Assembly: GCF_051014685.1 (NCBI RefSeq)
Contig: NC_135058.1
Span: 5,990,811-6,054,810 of the forward strand
Direction: 5' to 3'
From: Ptiloglossa arizonensis
Taxonomy: Eukaryota; Arthropoda; Insecta; Hymenoptera; Colletidae
DNA: 64,000 nucleotides
The position numbers and the translations under genes are program-made. The notes under the pieces are model-generated. The model was not told the DNA's origin. It searched no databases and saw only the letters and a program-made list of their open reading frames with translations. This document shows, in pieces, positions 63,531 through 64,000 of the stretch (position 1 is its first letter; the number at the start of each line of letters is the position of its first letter).

Positions 63531-63636
63531 GCTATCTATTTGTGGAAATTGGAACAATTCTTCGACAAACTTGAGCGTTTCTCCACCAGGTGTTTTCACA
63601 CCTTAAGTGTAGTTTAGCTATTCTCCAGTAGATGGC
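63531..63636 (-). repeat. M core copy 9
   Basis: Pairs with copy 8 about 63153.5 (sum 126307). Confidence 0.8.
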
Positions 63637-64000
63637 AACACACTTCATTGCCGTGTGACATATGTGTGTCACTGAGCGTTCGGAATATATATGCAGATAT
63701 ACAAACTATTTTTTCGATATGTAGAGAAATATTCATTTATTTTATCGCACGGTTACTTCGATTGTCTTTGTTCGATCTAACAAATATTTCCAGAAACTCA
63801 TGGCTTTCAAGTCATTATTTATACTAGAACATTGTTAATAATTGTTTAATCTATGGTCACACGACGATTGTTAAGAAGTATGATAAATAAACATCAAGAA
63901 ATTGCGAAATCTGGGAAGGCGAACTGTTGCGGTGAATTGTTGTACATTTCCGCGTTTGTTAATAACATTTACGCATGTTTCCAATATTAATCGAAGAATG
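63603..64000 (+). repeat. Direct near-identical copy of 37711 onward
   Basis: 63603-63842 equals 37711-37950 except for G at 63716 against A at 37824. Beyond 63850 it diverges (CTATGGTCACACG against CTACGGTCCCACG) and continues as S to the window end. Confidence 0.9.

Noticed and set aside
34296..64000. CRISPR array or telomere repeat
   Set aside because: Unit length and inverted layout do not fit CRISPR, and no TTAGG arrays are present.

Overview
The window looks like nuclear DNA of an insect, probably a hymenopteran. The left part is not CpG-depleted (TCGA, CGCG and ACGCG words are everywhere), it is rich in CT, GA, TA and trinucleotide microsatellites, and it has no bacterial-style operons or ribosome binding sites. 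The taxon is an inference from composition only. I could not recognise a single protein-coding gene, tRNA or rRNA on either strand. The open frames that exist are short, overlap one another on both strands in CpG-rich DNA, or are copies of repeats.

Region 1 (1 to about 30.4 kb) is mostly single-copy, intergenic or intronic DNA. It carries a 104-bp minisatellite (209-715), long CT and GA tracts, a polypurine block (7.06-7.71 kb), a TA/CA microsatellite (7.96-8.04 kb), an 18-bp array with CACGCCCAC words (8.58-8.76 kb), two related fold-back repeats (8.34 and 23.17 kb), a 264-bp degenerate tandem (22.4-23.5 kb), a CTG/CTA tract (18.25 kb), an interspersed minisatellite (28.0-28.8 kb) and several short hairpins.

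Region 2 (about 30.4 to 64 kb) is different: AT-rich and made almost wholly of a few repeat families mixed in both orientations. I name four. S is a satellite of about 544 bp. M is a module with a constant 106-107 bp core that can fold. C contains short direct repeats and always sits next to L in the young copies. L is a GC-richer element of 1.4-1.8 kb with a TATA box at one end, an AATAAA at the other, and conserved hairpins, but no preserved reading frame. The left edge (31.2-32.6 kb) holds decayed versions of L and M.

The most striking object is an 11,950-bp inverted repeat with no difference found: 37825-49774 matches the reverse complement of 50641-62590 (coordinates sum to 100415), separated by an 866-bp spacer. 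Identity stops sharply at both outer ends, where diverged homologous sequence continues. Smaller nested palindromes sit inside and beside it (centres near 35.8, 37.13, 40.77 and 63.15 kb). It is either a recently formed or recently homogenised giant palindrome in a (peri)centromeric or similar satellite domain, or a fold-back assembly artefact. The sequence alone cannot decide between these.
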